DNA of 64,000 nt, taken from Paramecium pentaurelia (Eukaryota; Ciliophora; Oligohymenophorea; Peniculida; Parameciidae). The stretch is from NCBI GenBank assembly GCA_905183005.1, contig CAJJDO010000009.1, positions 237,891 to 301,890 of the forward strand, written 5' to 3'. Both the position numbers and the translations under genes were made by a program. The notes under the pieces were generated by a model that was not told the origin of the DNA, ran no database searches, and saw only the letters and a program-made list of their open reading frames with translations. Below, piece by piece: positions 1-10,950 of the stretch (its first letter is position 1; every line of letters starts with the position of its first letter).

Positions 1-312
1 ATATATGTTAAATAAATAAATTAATTAATATTTACATTTCATATTGGAAATAGAAATATTTATTGATTATTTATATGAAATTTAAATCCCTTTTGTTATT
101 TTTTAATTACTTGTCTTTAAAGCAATTGTATTACCCAAAAGGATATATATTAAAGACAATTAAATTTTTATGGAATTCTCATTAAACGATTAACTTGGTT
201 ATAATTTTACATAATAAAGTTAGCTTTCTCAAGTACCATAAAGGATACAACATTAATAATGAAGTATTTATTATTCTACTCATTTATAAATCTCATAGAA
301 AATATATAATCA
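1..312. other. Intergenic, nothing recognised
   Basis: AT-rich sequence downstream of the minus-strand kinase. No convincing reading frame, RNA gene or telomeric repeat is visible, so the window does not start at a chromosome end. Confidence 0.5.
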
Positions 313-2109
313 TCATTAAGATTCAAGACTTTTTAAATTATTCATTACTTTATTAGCTAATTTTTGAGGTTGATTCTGTTGAATCTCTTATTTTTAATTA
401 CCCTGGGTTAACTTTCTAGCTGTTACATCAGGAGTATTCTAGATTATAATTTAATTATATCATTACTAATATCATAGGAGATCCATAAAGTGATGAAACT
501 TTCGAATTTACAACTAATTTTATTTTACTTATAATTTAATATTGAGGTAGAAGATGCGATTATGGAGATTCCTCCTCAACCTGAATATCTGTAAAAGTAT
601 CATCTAATATTTTTAATGAATTTATGTTATCATCTAAAGATTCATCAATTTGTTACATTACTTATGGTGTAAATAATTAAGATTCTTTGCCTTTTTAAAG
701 AAATTATTGTTATTGAGGAGTCGAGAAATTTAATTTTGAATTATTATTCTTTTTCAGATTTATATAAGGTATATCACTCAAACTTGACTTGATTGTTGAG
801 TCTTTCGTATCAGAGAGATCACAATTCAATTATTTAAATCTAACCTCATCCAAATTGATTTCAAACCATTTATGCTTTAATGCTATCCTGGCTGAAGGTC
901 TATATAATGGTTTTGGATGGAGAAGCTACTTTAATAATTACAATGCATCAAATGATATTTCATTTTCGATTGATTAATAATCTACTTTACAATGATAATT
1001 TTTCATTACTACTTCATCATAATTTGATCCTCTAAATGCATGTTTATGAGTTAAAAGTAAGTACATTAAACAACCTACACTAAAGACATCAATTTTATGA
1101 TTATATAATTTATCTTATAATACTTCAGGAGCAACAAATCCTGGAGTACCACATCTAGAAAACATATAATTTCCATTTTACGAATAATAGTCAGCCAAAC
1201 CAAAATCAGTAATAACAACATCATCCAATATGCCTTTGTTTCTTAATATAATATTATCAGGTTTTAAATCTCTATGCAAAATATTTTATTTTTATAAGTA
1301 ATCTAATGAATCTAATATTGTAGCCAAAATTTTGGCCACTACTTTTTCAGGGAATTTTTAATTTTTTTAAATGTGATTATATAATTCTCCTCCTTCTAAA
1401 TATTCTAATATAAAGAAGATATTTGTTTCATCTTCATAAACTTCATACATTTTAATGAGAGCCTTATGATTTAACTATCTCATTATGGCCATTTCTTTTA
1501 CCAAAGCCAATCGGTCCATTTCAGAATTATTTATTTTCGATTTTTCATATATTTTTACAGCATACAATTTCTTTGTTTCTTTATTTATTGTTTAATACAC
1601 CTTTGCAAAATTGCCCTTTCCAATCAACTTCTCTAATGTGTAATCCTCTTTGAATTTTGTAAGAATAGCACACTTTCTTAATTTATCCCATAATTATTAA
1701 TTCATTTCTTTCGATCTACTGTAAAGCTCTCTGTATTGATTGTTTCGTATTATACGAATCCCATATTTCTTCTATAAAATTTAAACGACATATTAACCTT
1801 ATTAAAACTCTCCTTTTCTTATTTATTTTCATATTTTAACTTTTGAATTCTAGACAAGTTCAAATTTACTATATGACATTGTTTTGTGATTGACTATTTA
1901 AAAAAGATGACAATTACTTTGACCTTGATCATTTGAGAATCATATATTAAGTAGTTTCTACTAACCCAAAACCCCGTTTTATAACTTTTCTTAAACAATA
2001 GACATTAATAATCTATTTTAGATTCCTCAATCACTAGAGGCTATTTGATCCAAAATGAATCAGCAGGTTTTGAATCATCAAAATATGATTTCGTAAATTT
2101 ACAATTCAT
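313..2109 (-). CDS. PH-domain serine/threonine protein kinase
   Basis: Predicted cytosolic kinase of 572 residues. The N-terminal third reads as a PH-like domain (KTGFWVSRNYLIYD strand, closing helix with NQQLWDKLRK). It is followed by a complete kinase domain: glycine loop LIGKGNFAKVY, VK lysine in YAVKIYEK, HRDLKPDN catalytic loop, DFG, and a GTPGFVAPE activation-segment end. A Q/S-rich tail follows. Three introns are needed: 439-466 (28 bases), 1772-1797 (26, with a less common GTT start) and 1894-1917 (24, in frame so optional). With these the coding length is exactly 573 codons, ending TGA at 313-315. The PH-plus-kinase arrangement and the NFAKVY loop resemble the expanded CAMK-like kinases of Paramecium; the substrate is unknown. 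The start ATG lies only 12 bases after the stop of the upstream GTPase gene. A start at 1705 (MNQQLW...) would lose the PH domain and is less likely. Confidence 0.85.
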
Positions 2110-2121
2110 AAGAATAATTAA

Positions 2122-3643
2122 TCAATTATATGGAGTCACTGTCAAAAAGAAATGGACATATTAGGCTATATCTTCTGAATCCAAACTATTTAGTCCATAA
2201 AAGTGGCCTTTCCTTACTAGTTAACCAAAACCTATTTAATATAAAAAGAAACCATTACTTGCGTTTGAATAATTTGCATGAGGATTATTATAATTTTAAA
2301 AGTATTAATCACATAAAGGAGATCCCTTTATCACTATAATTGGATGATTAGCCATAACTGCCTATTATAATTCATTTAAGAATCCTTCTTATTCTCCTAA
2401 AAGAATGTGAACAACTTTCATACTTTCTCTTTAACCATTTTTGGCTAATCTTCCTTCAGCCAATCTAAATTAATAATTACTATAAATTTTTACTTTTTAC
2501 ATAAATTAATTTTAAAAACACCTTCTAATCCAAAAACCATCATTTTCTCTTTATTATCTATATAAATATGATAAACATAATTACTTAAAAGAAATATATG
2601 AGTATGTCCATTACTAATTTCAAAAGGATCTATAAATCCAGTATTTTAATTTGGATATTTGACTTCTTATTCTGGAGCAACTCCAATCAGTTTGACTCCT
2701 CTTCTTATAACATATTTTTCAATTCCTGTTGAAATTCCACTATCTACTATTACAGCATCCTAATATCAAATAAAATAAATTTAATACAGTATTAAAACAA
2801 GCCCTTGCAATTCCAGCATAGAATTTACCTTTATTAGTTTCCTTTGCTCCAATCAAATTTACAACTGGATAACTTTAATTTAATTGCAATTTAAATAAAA
2901 TATCTTAAATGGATAAATTTTTGGCATTAACATCTGATATCTTAACTAATTTAGCAACTCTCCCAGTTGGAAATAAAAAGTCATATACCTTCCAAAGAGG
3001 TTCCTCCTTATTTAGCATGCTTGATTAAGACTTATAAGTCTATGATTATCTTTCAGGACTATGTGCAGGCTTTTCAGATTATTTATTTGATTATTATGTT
3101 CTATAAGATTATTATAAATCCCCATCCCCTTAAGGTGTTGTTATTGGTATTTTCTGATAAATAATTAAATATAGTTACATCTATAAGCATATCCATATTT
3201 TCTCCTGTTTTTACACTAACTTCTAAATATTCAACATTTGGATAATCATTAATAAATTCAAATGCTTGCTCTTAAGAAATCTATCTGTTATCAGAATCAA
3301 TTTTACAAGCTACTAGACAAACTTACATTGAATTGTTTATTTATTTTTTGATATCATCTAACCATTATAATGTTGAATCAAATGAATCAATATTTTCAAC
3401 ATCAAAACATACAAACACTATTTAGACATTCTTTAGTATTTCAATTACTTATTTTCTCTCTGTTGCATTGCCTGGAGTGTCATAAATTGTTATAGTTTCA
3501 TTATTTTGAATTGTAACATCTATGCTTTCTATTTATTCTGTTGGACTATAATCTTCATCAAATTCAATTCCTTTTAAATATTTAATAATTGATGTCTTTC
3601 CAACTGCAGGATCACCCACAAAAGCTATTAATTAATTATCCAT
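2122..3643 (-). CDS. Rab-like small GTPase fused to an LSDAT/SLOG domain
   Basis: 479 residues. Residues about 1-160 form a Ras-superfamily G domain: P-loop GDPAVGKTS, switch II region DTPGN (normally DTAGQ), ACKID in place of NKxD, and SVKTGEN in place of SAK. After a Q/S-rich linker comes a domain resembling the LSDAT/SLOG module found at the N-terminus of TRPM channels: PVVNLIGAKE, VDSGISTG, GVKLIGVAPE, NGHTHIFLL, then HPIIVIKGSP. In TRPM proteins this fold binds nucleotide-type ligands; here it is joined to a GTPase instead of a channel, and no membrane segment is present. Introns at 3154-3178 (ends CAG), 2760-2787 and 2465-2493 give exactly 480 codons. No C-terminal prenylation cysteine is seen, so Rab-type membrane anchoring is doubtful. 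The domain assignments come from motif recognition; the biological role is unknown. Confidence 0.75.
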
Positions 3644-3662
3644 ATTAATTATAAATAAATAA

Positions 3663-5780
3663 TCAATCCAATAGTTTCTTATATTTTACTAGAACCTTCT
3701 TCACTTTTTATTTTGGTAATTATTGATATGCTGTATTATCCAGAGATAAATTGAGTCTTTCAGTCTAAGTAATATATTATTTATCATCTAAGAATCTATT
3801 CTTTTTATTAGGATACATGGCTATAATAATAGTTATAAATATTACTTTATAAATCTCTACTTGTCTCTGTATTATGTCTCTTTTTTTCTTATTAAAATTC
3901 TAATGTATTTTATCTTTATTTCTTAATTATGGAATAAGTACTAATAATTGTTTTCATTAAAAGATCTATTTTTGAAATCTTATTATTTTAATATGATATA
4001 ATAGTTCTCTCATCCTATTAAAAAGGTAAGAATTCAAACTTAAATCCATTTCCTAAAATCTTTGCTTAATAATCTGTTCCAATTAATTCATTATGTAAAA
4101 TTAAAGAAAAAATCACTCCAAAATATTAATTAAATTATTTTAGTTATTTATCAATCTCTTATAATGTTTAATCTGTAATGGTTTTTTATTTAAGTAAATT
4201 ATTCATTTGATTTTGATTGTATTGTTATTCATTAAAGAAATCTGACTTTAGTTTAATTATTTCATTTTAAACTTTTATATGAGGTGTAGTTATATTACTC
4301 TAATGATCTAAATTTTATATCACAGTTTGTGCTTAATCTGACTCAAAAAGTTAGATTTCTCTTTACTTTTTTGTACCAATTGATTAAGTAGGTTGAAATT
4401 AAATAGATTAATCAGCTTTTATAAATTTTTAAGTAACTGCATTATTGAATTAAAAAGAATCAGAATATTAGGAATCTTATTTTATAGGCAGAAGACTTAT
4501 AATTTCATTTTAATTATTAAAATATTCGAATGTTGTCTGATCCACTTATGATTACTGTTACTTTTCTTAAACATGAACAACCTTTAAATGTGTTTCTGCC
4601 ATTCGAAGATCTAACCCAGTTATATTAGTTTAAATAGTTTAAATATCTTAAGAAACCTTTAAAAATTATTTTTGGATTTATTCATTAAATTAACTGATTT
4701 ACTATTTAGAATTTAATTTTTAATCTTAGACTACAGTTATTTAAGTTGATAACTTCTCATTAGTATCTTTTAAATTAGAATTAGTTTATTGAAGTCTTCT
4801 AACAAAATCTTACTTAAGAGTTGCTAATGCTTTTTATAATTCCTCTATTTAGATTGAATTTTATTCTTTTGATTATTATATTTATTTATCAACATATTTT
4901 TTTAGTTCTTTAAATTTTTCATCAATAGTTTCTTAAAAATCTTCTTTAATTACTTAACTAATAACAATATGATTAATACTTTGAAATTTAACAATTCTCA
5001 GTAATGATTGATGGAAGATTCTTTAATGGATTTTGTTATACTAAATCTATTTGATCAATAGTCACATAGAATTATGACTTTTATCTTAATTCAACAATCA
5101 TATCTTACATCCATTATTAACTGCATATGATTTTATTAAGTTCTTATGAATTATGTTAAAGTTTTGATAATATATCTTATGTTTGTATTTTTTGAGTTTA
5201 TATTTCATCTTGATTCTAATAAATAGTTGATTATTTACTTAGAGATTTATGTCTGTTAATTATTTGATGATTTTAGAATTAGATGTATCGACATTACTAA
5301 TAGCAAACTCTTGTTGATACACTTTCTAACTTAGATAATTATTATATATTTCAATTCTCTCAGTCAAACTTTATTAAACATCTCCTAATATATTTATATT
5401 CTTCTTCAAACTATCCTGTTCTAGTTTTAGAGCTCCTTATTCTAATCTAGTTTTATTGAACTCCAAATTTAAATGGTTTTCTATTTCAAATACTTTTTAT
5501 TAATCTTCTATTGTATTCTTTCTTAGTTGCTCGATCACATCATTATTAAGTTTGCTATTATAAATTGTATTACACTACATATCAAAAGATAATTAATCTG
5601 ATTAATCTGACAAAATATCTATCTTTCTATTGTGTTGATGGAGAAAGAGCTTGATATTTTCGAATTCCTTCTATACATTTTCAAGTCTATTTTACAATGA
5701 TTTGGTTACTTTTCAACAATAGGTCTACTTATATCTGATATCAGTTAGCGGACTAAAGTTTCACCTTCGAAATTTTGCAT
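3663..5780 (-). CDS. Coiled-coil protein, function unknown
   Basis: 674 residues, rich in Q, N, K, E and L. Four typical introns (5687-5709, 5216-5238, 4958-4979 and 3821-3845, all ending TAG) restore a single frame of exactly 675 codons from ATG at 5778-5780 to TGA at 3663-3665. Residues about 20-400 have the heptad-like hydrophobic spacing of a long coiled coil (for example LEFNKTRLEQGALKLEQD). No catalytic motif, signal peptide or membrane segment is seen. The C-terminus is basic. It is transcribed towards the GTPase gene, whose start is 20 bases beyond its stop. Cytoskeletal or basal-body scaffolding would be usual for such proteins in ciliates, but that is inference from composition only. 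Confidence 0.8.
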
Positions 5781-5939
5781 ATTATAAATTTTTTAATACA
5801 AATTAACAGACGATAAGTATCTGTGTGAATAAAAATTTAAATTGTAATTAATTTATGATTTCTGTTAAGAGCACTCTTATGTTAGTAATTTGAAAATAAA
5901 ATACTAATAAGCATTATGATAAATTTAGAGTAAATAATT

Positions 5940-6767
5940 ATGCTGTCTTTTTGTCCTTTTCCCAAATTACTACTTAATTAAATATGACAATTGTTATCAG
6001 CAAATCAACTGTAAGATTACAAAAATCCCTATTATACAAAAAGATAAACAACAATTCTCTAATAAAAAGATCACTAAAATTTTAATTAATAAATTAGAAG
6101 TAAACTTTTCAAAATTGAAAGAAGTTGCTATTTATTTAAATATTTATTAGATGCTAATATTGAAAAGAGAGTAAAAGAGCATGTCTTATGTCTTTAATAA
6201 AATAAGAATTCATAATCATAGGAGACTTGTAAATATTAATAAAGATAAGAAGAAAGATTGGACTCCAGATTTAAAGTTGATTAATTTAAATTACATAAAT
6301 ATAAATTGTCTTATTTATTAAAAACACCTCTTAAGAAAATTATCACTTATTAAAAGTGCTGGTAATTCATTAAGTTAATAATTATTTTATGTTCTATAAT
6401 TCAACTAGAATAGTAATTTATTTTAGATTTTTTCATTGAATAAAAATTATTTCTTACTTAATACCTTATTGTTATTTTTATTAATGATGAAAATATGTTT
6501 GCTTATGATTTATTTTTTCCAATTTATATTTATGATATAAATTTTAAAAAATATACCTTTTAAAAAGTGTTATTGATAATAAAGATTTATCAATAGTCAA
6601 AATAAATAATTAATAAGATTCTATATATTCTTATAAGATATTAATTCATATAATTGCCTATCTTATAAAATTTTAATAATGATATTAGAAATTTAGAAAA
6701 TGAAAACATTCTCATTACTATTTAAATATATTAGAGTATATATCAATAAGATTACATAATATTTTGA
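5940..6767 (+). other. Weak reading frame with one in-frame TGA
   Basis: A plus-strand frame starts at ATG 5940, meets TGA at 5985-5987, then stays open to TGA 6765-6767. The early part (NQLQDYKNPYYTKRQ, KLFKIERSCYLFKYLL) has protein-like composition with TAA/TAG as glutamine. The later part is hydrophobic and low in complexity. No intron that removes the TGA was found and no family is recognised. It could be a decayed gene, a gene whose first exon I could not place, or chance in AT-rich DNA. It fills most of the 1.1 kb between the divergent coiled-coil and PP2C-like genes. Confidence 0.25.
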
Positions 6768-6800
6768 TTATAGAAGGATCAAAATTTATTAAGCAATATT

Positions 6801-7842
6801 GAATTTTAATCAGTATAGTTTAGTTTATAAGTTATTTTATAATAAATTTGTTAATAAAGCATTATAAACATTAAATAGATTGATCTATGGGTAGTGGTGC
6901 TAGTATAGAATAAGAGTAATAAAATTTAAATTTACCAGCTCAGAATAATATATTTATTGATGAAGGAGTGGGAATTGAATAATCACAATTATCAAGAAAA
7001 TGGACAACTAAAATGACAATGTTTAAAAATTTAGAAACTAAGAATTTTATGGAATCATAATTTTAGAATAAATCACCTAAATAAACTATTAAATTAGAAC
7101 AAAAGTCTTCTGTTGTTTATTCTGATGACAGTGATTAAATTTCAAAATCTTCTAGTCCATCTGTTAAATCAAGTAAAATGCATTTTCCACATTAAAAGAA
7201 AAAGAATTCTTTTCATACTGATAGTGAAGAAGAAAGTGATATTGAAGAAAAACAATTATATAATGATAGAAGATAAACAAAATTCTAAAATTTCTAAAGT
7301 GATGATTCATTTGAAGAAAGAGATGATAACACTAAAAAAATAAAATAACTAATTTATTAAGCTGAAGAAAATATTACATCAAGAAAAAGCAGTATAAATT
7401 CAAGATCTGATTAATAATTTTTAGCTAATTTTGAAATAAAAGATATTGCTGAAACTATTAATTTAAGATAATTATCTTTACCTCATTAATATCCACTTTG
7501 TTAATTATATATCAGAACTCAAATTAGTGAATAGAAATTATTACCAGGAAAAGATAAATTAGTCAAATTATCCTGTAGATAAAATCTATAAGATTCAGAA
7601 TCAGAGGATTCTATTAAAAATTAAAATGATTCAAAATCAGAAATATAGACTGATTATTCTCCTGAATAATTATTAAATTAAATTGGAATAGCTGTTATTA
7701 GTAAAAAAGGTAATAAAAATGATACAGCACCTTTAGCTTAAGATTATTTAATTTACAATGATAATTATCAAAAAATCTTGATATTAAGTAATGGACATGG
7801 AGAATTTGGTGAAAAAATCAGTAATTTAACTTATAGAATGGT
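6801..7842. repeat. Exact direct repeat left of N 7843 (contig overlap)
   Basis: Bases 6801-7842 are repeated as 7844-8885 on the other side of a single N. The copies look identical through 1,042 bases, including non-coding DNA, as expected of two contig ends that were not merged. It contains a truncated first copy of the PP2C-like gene (ATG at 6887), which should not be counted as a gene. Confidence 0.9.
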
Positions 7843-7843
7843 N
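7843..7843. other. Contig join (single N)
   Basis: One of six single-N joins in the window; the others are at 21235, 25143, 27615, 37552 and 39143. All except 27615 have exact repeats on both sides. Confidence 0.9.
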
Positions 7844-7929
7844 GAATTTTAATCAGTATAGTTTAGTTTATAAGTTATTTTATAATAAATTTGTTAATAA
7901 AGCATTATAAACATTAAATAGATTGATCT

Positions 7930-9613
7930 ATGGGTAGTGGTGCTAGTATAGAATAAGAGTAATAAAATTTAAATTTACCAGCTCAGAATAATATATTTAT
8001 TGATGAAGGAGTGGGAATTGAATAATCACAATTATCAAGAAAATGGACAACTAAAATGACAATGTTTAAAAATTTAGAAACTAAGAATTTTATGGAATCA
8101 TAATTTTAGAATAAATCACCTAAATAAACTATTAAATTAGAACAAAAGTCTTCTGTTGTTTATTCTGATGACAGTGATTAAATTTCAAAATCTTCTAGTC
8201 CATCTGTTAAATCAAGTAAAATGCATTTTCCACATTAAAAGAAAAAGAATTCTTTTCATACTGATAGTGAAGAAGAAAGTGATATTGAAGAAAAACAATT
8301 ATATAATGATAGAAGATAAACAAAATTCTAAAATTTCTAAAGTGATGATTCATTTGAAGAAAGAGATGATAACACTAAAAAAATAAAATAACTAATTTAT
8401 TAAGCTGAAGAAAATATTACATCAAGAAAAAGCAGTATAAATTCAAGATCTGATTAATAATTTTTAGCTAATTTTGAAATAAAAGATATTGCTGAAACTA
8501 TTAATTTAAGATAATTATCTTTACCTCATTAATATCCACTTTGTTAATTATATATCAGAACTCAAATTAGTGAATAGAAATTATTACCAGGAAAAGATAA
8601 ATTAGTCAAATTATCCTGTAGATAAAATCTATAAGATTCAGAATCAGAGGATTCTATTAAAAATTAAAATGATTCAAAATCAGAAATATAGACTGATTAT
8701 TCTCCTGAATAATTATTAAATTAAATTGGAATAGCTGTTATTAGTAAAAAAGGTAATAAAAATGATACAGCACCTTTAGCTTAAGATTATTTAATTTACA
8801 ATGATAATTATCAAAAAATCTTGATATTAAGTAATGGACATGGAGAATTTGGTGAAAAAATCAGTAATTTAACTTATAGAATGGTATTTCATTACTTAAT
8901 CAGAACATCAACCTTTTATACTAATCCTATGAGAGGATTAGAGACTATATTTAAAAAGTTATAAAACAAATTAAAAATGCATATCGAAAAAAAGAAATTG
9001 GATGATACTCACAATATATTGCTTAGTGGTTGTGTTATAACAGGTAAATTATTAATCATTATATTTAGTTATTATTTAAAGAGATTCCAAATTATATTGT
9101 GCTTAAATTGGAGATAATAGAACATATATCTATAAAGAATAAGTCAATTAGAACAGAGAAAGTAATATTATAGCCTAAACATTACCAATACATACACCAA
9201 ATGAAAGTTCTGAAAAAGCAAGGATTTTTAATAGTGGAGGAGAAGTTAGAAAGATTCCTCAGGGGGAAGAATATGTTTTTGTTAGAGGCAGATTGTATCC
9301 ATAATTGCATGTGACTAGAAGTTTAGGTGATGTGATAGCCCATGTCATTGGAGTATCATCTCAACCATTTTTTAGAGAATATGATATAACCATTAAAGAC
9401 ACCTTCTTAATATTATCAACTGCATCAGTATATGCCTATCAAGATGAAAATGATGTAATGAATCATTTAAGTGGATTTTCTCTTCACGATATTAAATCAG
9501 CTTGTGAATCATTATATAAGTAATGCAAGAACAGTTGGATATTGAATGAAGGGATGTTTGAAGATATGACTATTATATTATTATGGCTTGTTTAATAAAA
9601 AGAGCCAAAATGA
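7930..9613 (+). CDS. PP2C-family protein, probable pseudophosphatase
   Basis: 552 residues after removal of one intron (9044-9068). The first 250 residues are acidic and Q/S-rich with no recognised domain. The C-terminal half follows the PP2C (PPM) fold: LSNGHGEFGE, AQIGDNRTYIY, VTRSLGDVIA and a closing EDMTIILLWL. Active PP2C enzymes use aspartates in DGHGG, in ASDG and in a final DN to bind two metal ions. Here the first is SNGHG, the second position reads LSTASVYAY and the last is EDM, so metal-binding acids appear lost. That suggests a regulatory or scaffold protein rather than a phosphatase. N-terminal MGSG resembles an N-myristoylation signal, hinting at membrane attachment. Its TGA overlaps the possible ATG of the next gene by four bases (ATGA at 9610-9613). 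Confidence 0.8.
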
Positions 9614-10908
9614 TTAATTTTAATTTAAGAAAACCAAGAATTCTCTCACCTTTAAAAAAAAATGTAGATATCAAAAATTTCTAATATCTATGTGACAATG
9701 ATTAAATGCAGTAGAGTTTAATTTTTCAAGAATAAAAATTTGGATCTAGATCTCCAAAAAAAAACTTAATTGACAAACAACTAAATTCAATTTCGTTCTA
9801 AGATGTTGAAACACCAAAATTAGTTGAAATTATACCTAAAACATAAATTTGTTATTAAAAAATAGTGCTCACTAATTCATATGCTGTTATATTGACTTTT
9901 AATACATTTACAATAAAATTTGGAAATTTCATAAGAAAATTGAATTTTGAAGAAACCATTCAATTAATGCATTTAGAATCTATTTCATTGATTACAAAAT
10001 ATATATGTGAAAATCTTTAAATAAATCAAAATGAAAACATAAATATCGGACAACATCAAGATCAATTTTAAAAATATTAGATTCCTTCTACTTCAACTAT
10101 AATTTCTGTAGAAGATATAGGTATCATTGATATTCAATATCCAAAATTATCAGCCTACTTTTAGGATTCAGGGTAATTTGAAGAAATTTATATAACAAAT
10201 TCAGATGTTCTGCATTTAATTGGAAATAAATTTTGTACAATATAATAATATGTAATTATCATTTTTTAGCATAGTGCTAAAGAATTAATTTTGGAAAATA
10301 AAGAACTTATATTAGATAATTTCATAATTCAAGAATGAAAGAAATAGGATTTGACATATATGATCAAAGCACTTTAAGATAATTAAAAATAAAACAAGCA
10401 AGTAAATTAAGATTAATAATAAGAATGTATAATCGATCTAGATAAAAAATGTTTAAAGCAAGTGTGCGAAACTGATTCAAGTTATGTAATTTTAACACTA
10501 CATCCCCCTCAATTATTTTTAAAATAACTTAAGAAAACAATCTTCAGACATAGTTTTACCCTTTTAGAATTTTTACATATTTGTTACATGTTACAAAAAG
10601 TATAATTAGAGACTTTCCTAATAATGATTAAACTTGATAAATAGAATGGAAAGTATAAATTCGTGTATGATTTAAAAGAATTCCATTTATCAAATTAATT
10701 AAGTTAAGCTTGTCTAAGAAATGGCTTATTAGCTAAGATTAATAAATCTATTAAATATGACTTACATTATTTTAAATTAGAATATGTACCTTTCAAGATA
10801 GTAATTTATGATCCTTTGGAAGTGAAAGAATCTGAGATGCCTTTAGATTTTAATATAATTGAATAGATAATTATACATAAATTAAATGTAGAATTTTAGA
10901 TTTATTGA
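9610..10908 (+). CDS. Unrecognised protein between PP2C-like and AMPK-gamma genes
   Basis: About 417 residues using introns 10252-10274 (ends CATAG) and 10402-10423 (ends AAG), giving exactly 418 codons to TGA 10906-10908. The first ATG (9610) overlaps the PP2C stop; an alternative start at ATG 9706 (MQQSLIFQEQK) leaves a 92-base gap and a protein of 385 residues. No domain is recognised. The product is mixed alpha/beta in appearance, without signal peptide or membrane segment. It ends 42 bases before the AMPK-gamma start. The second intron is less certain because its acceptor is AAG. Confidence 0.6.
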
Positions 10909-10950
10909 TTCAATAAGGCAGAGCTCAATTAATGATATAAAATTTATATT

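Noticed and set aside
1963..1976. AACCCAAAACCCCG, similar to a Paramecium telomerase RNA template or telomeric repeat
   Set aside because: It lies inside the PH-kinase coding frame, encoding the conserved KTGFWVS strand of the PH domain, and is not repeated. TERT is 58 kb away.
2130..2339. Plus-strand frame starting MESLSKRNGH
   Set aside because: Antisense to the C-terminal LSDAT part of the GTPase-fusion gene, whose minus-strand frame closes exactly with introns and matches a known domain.
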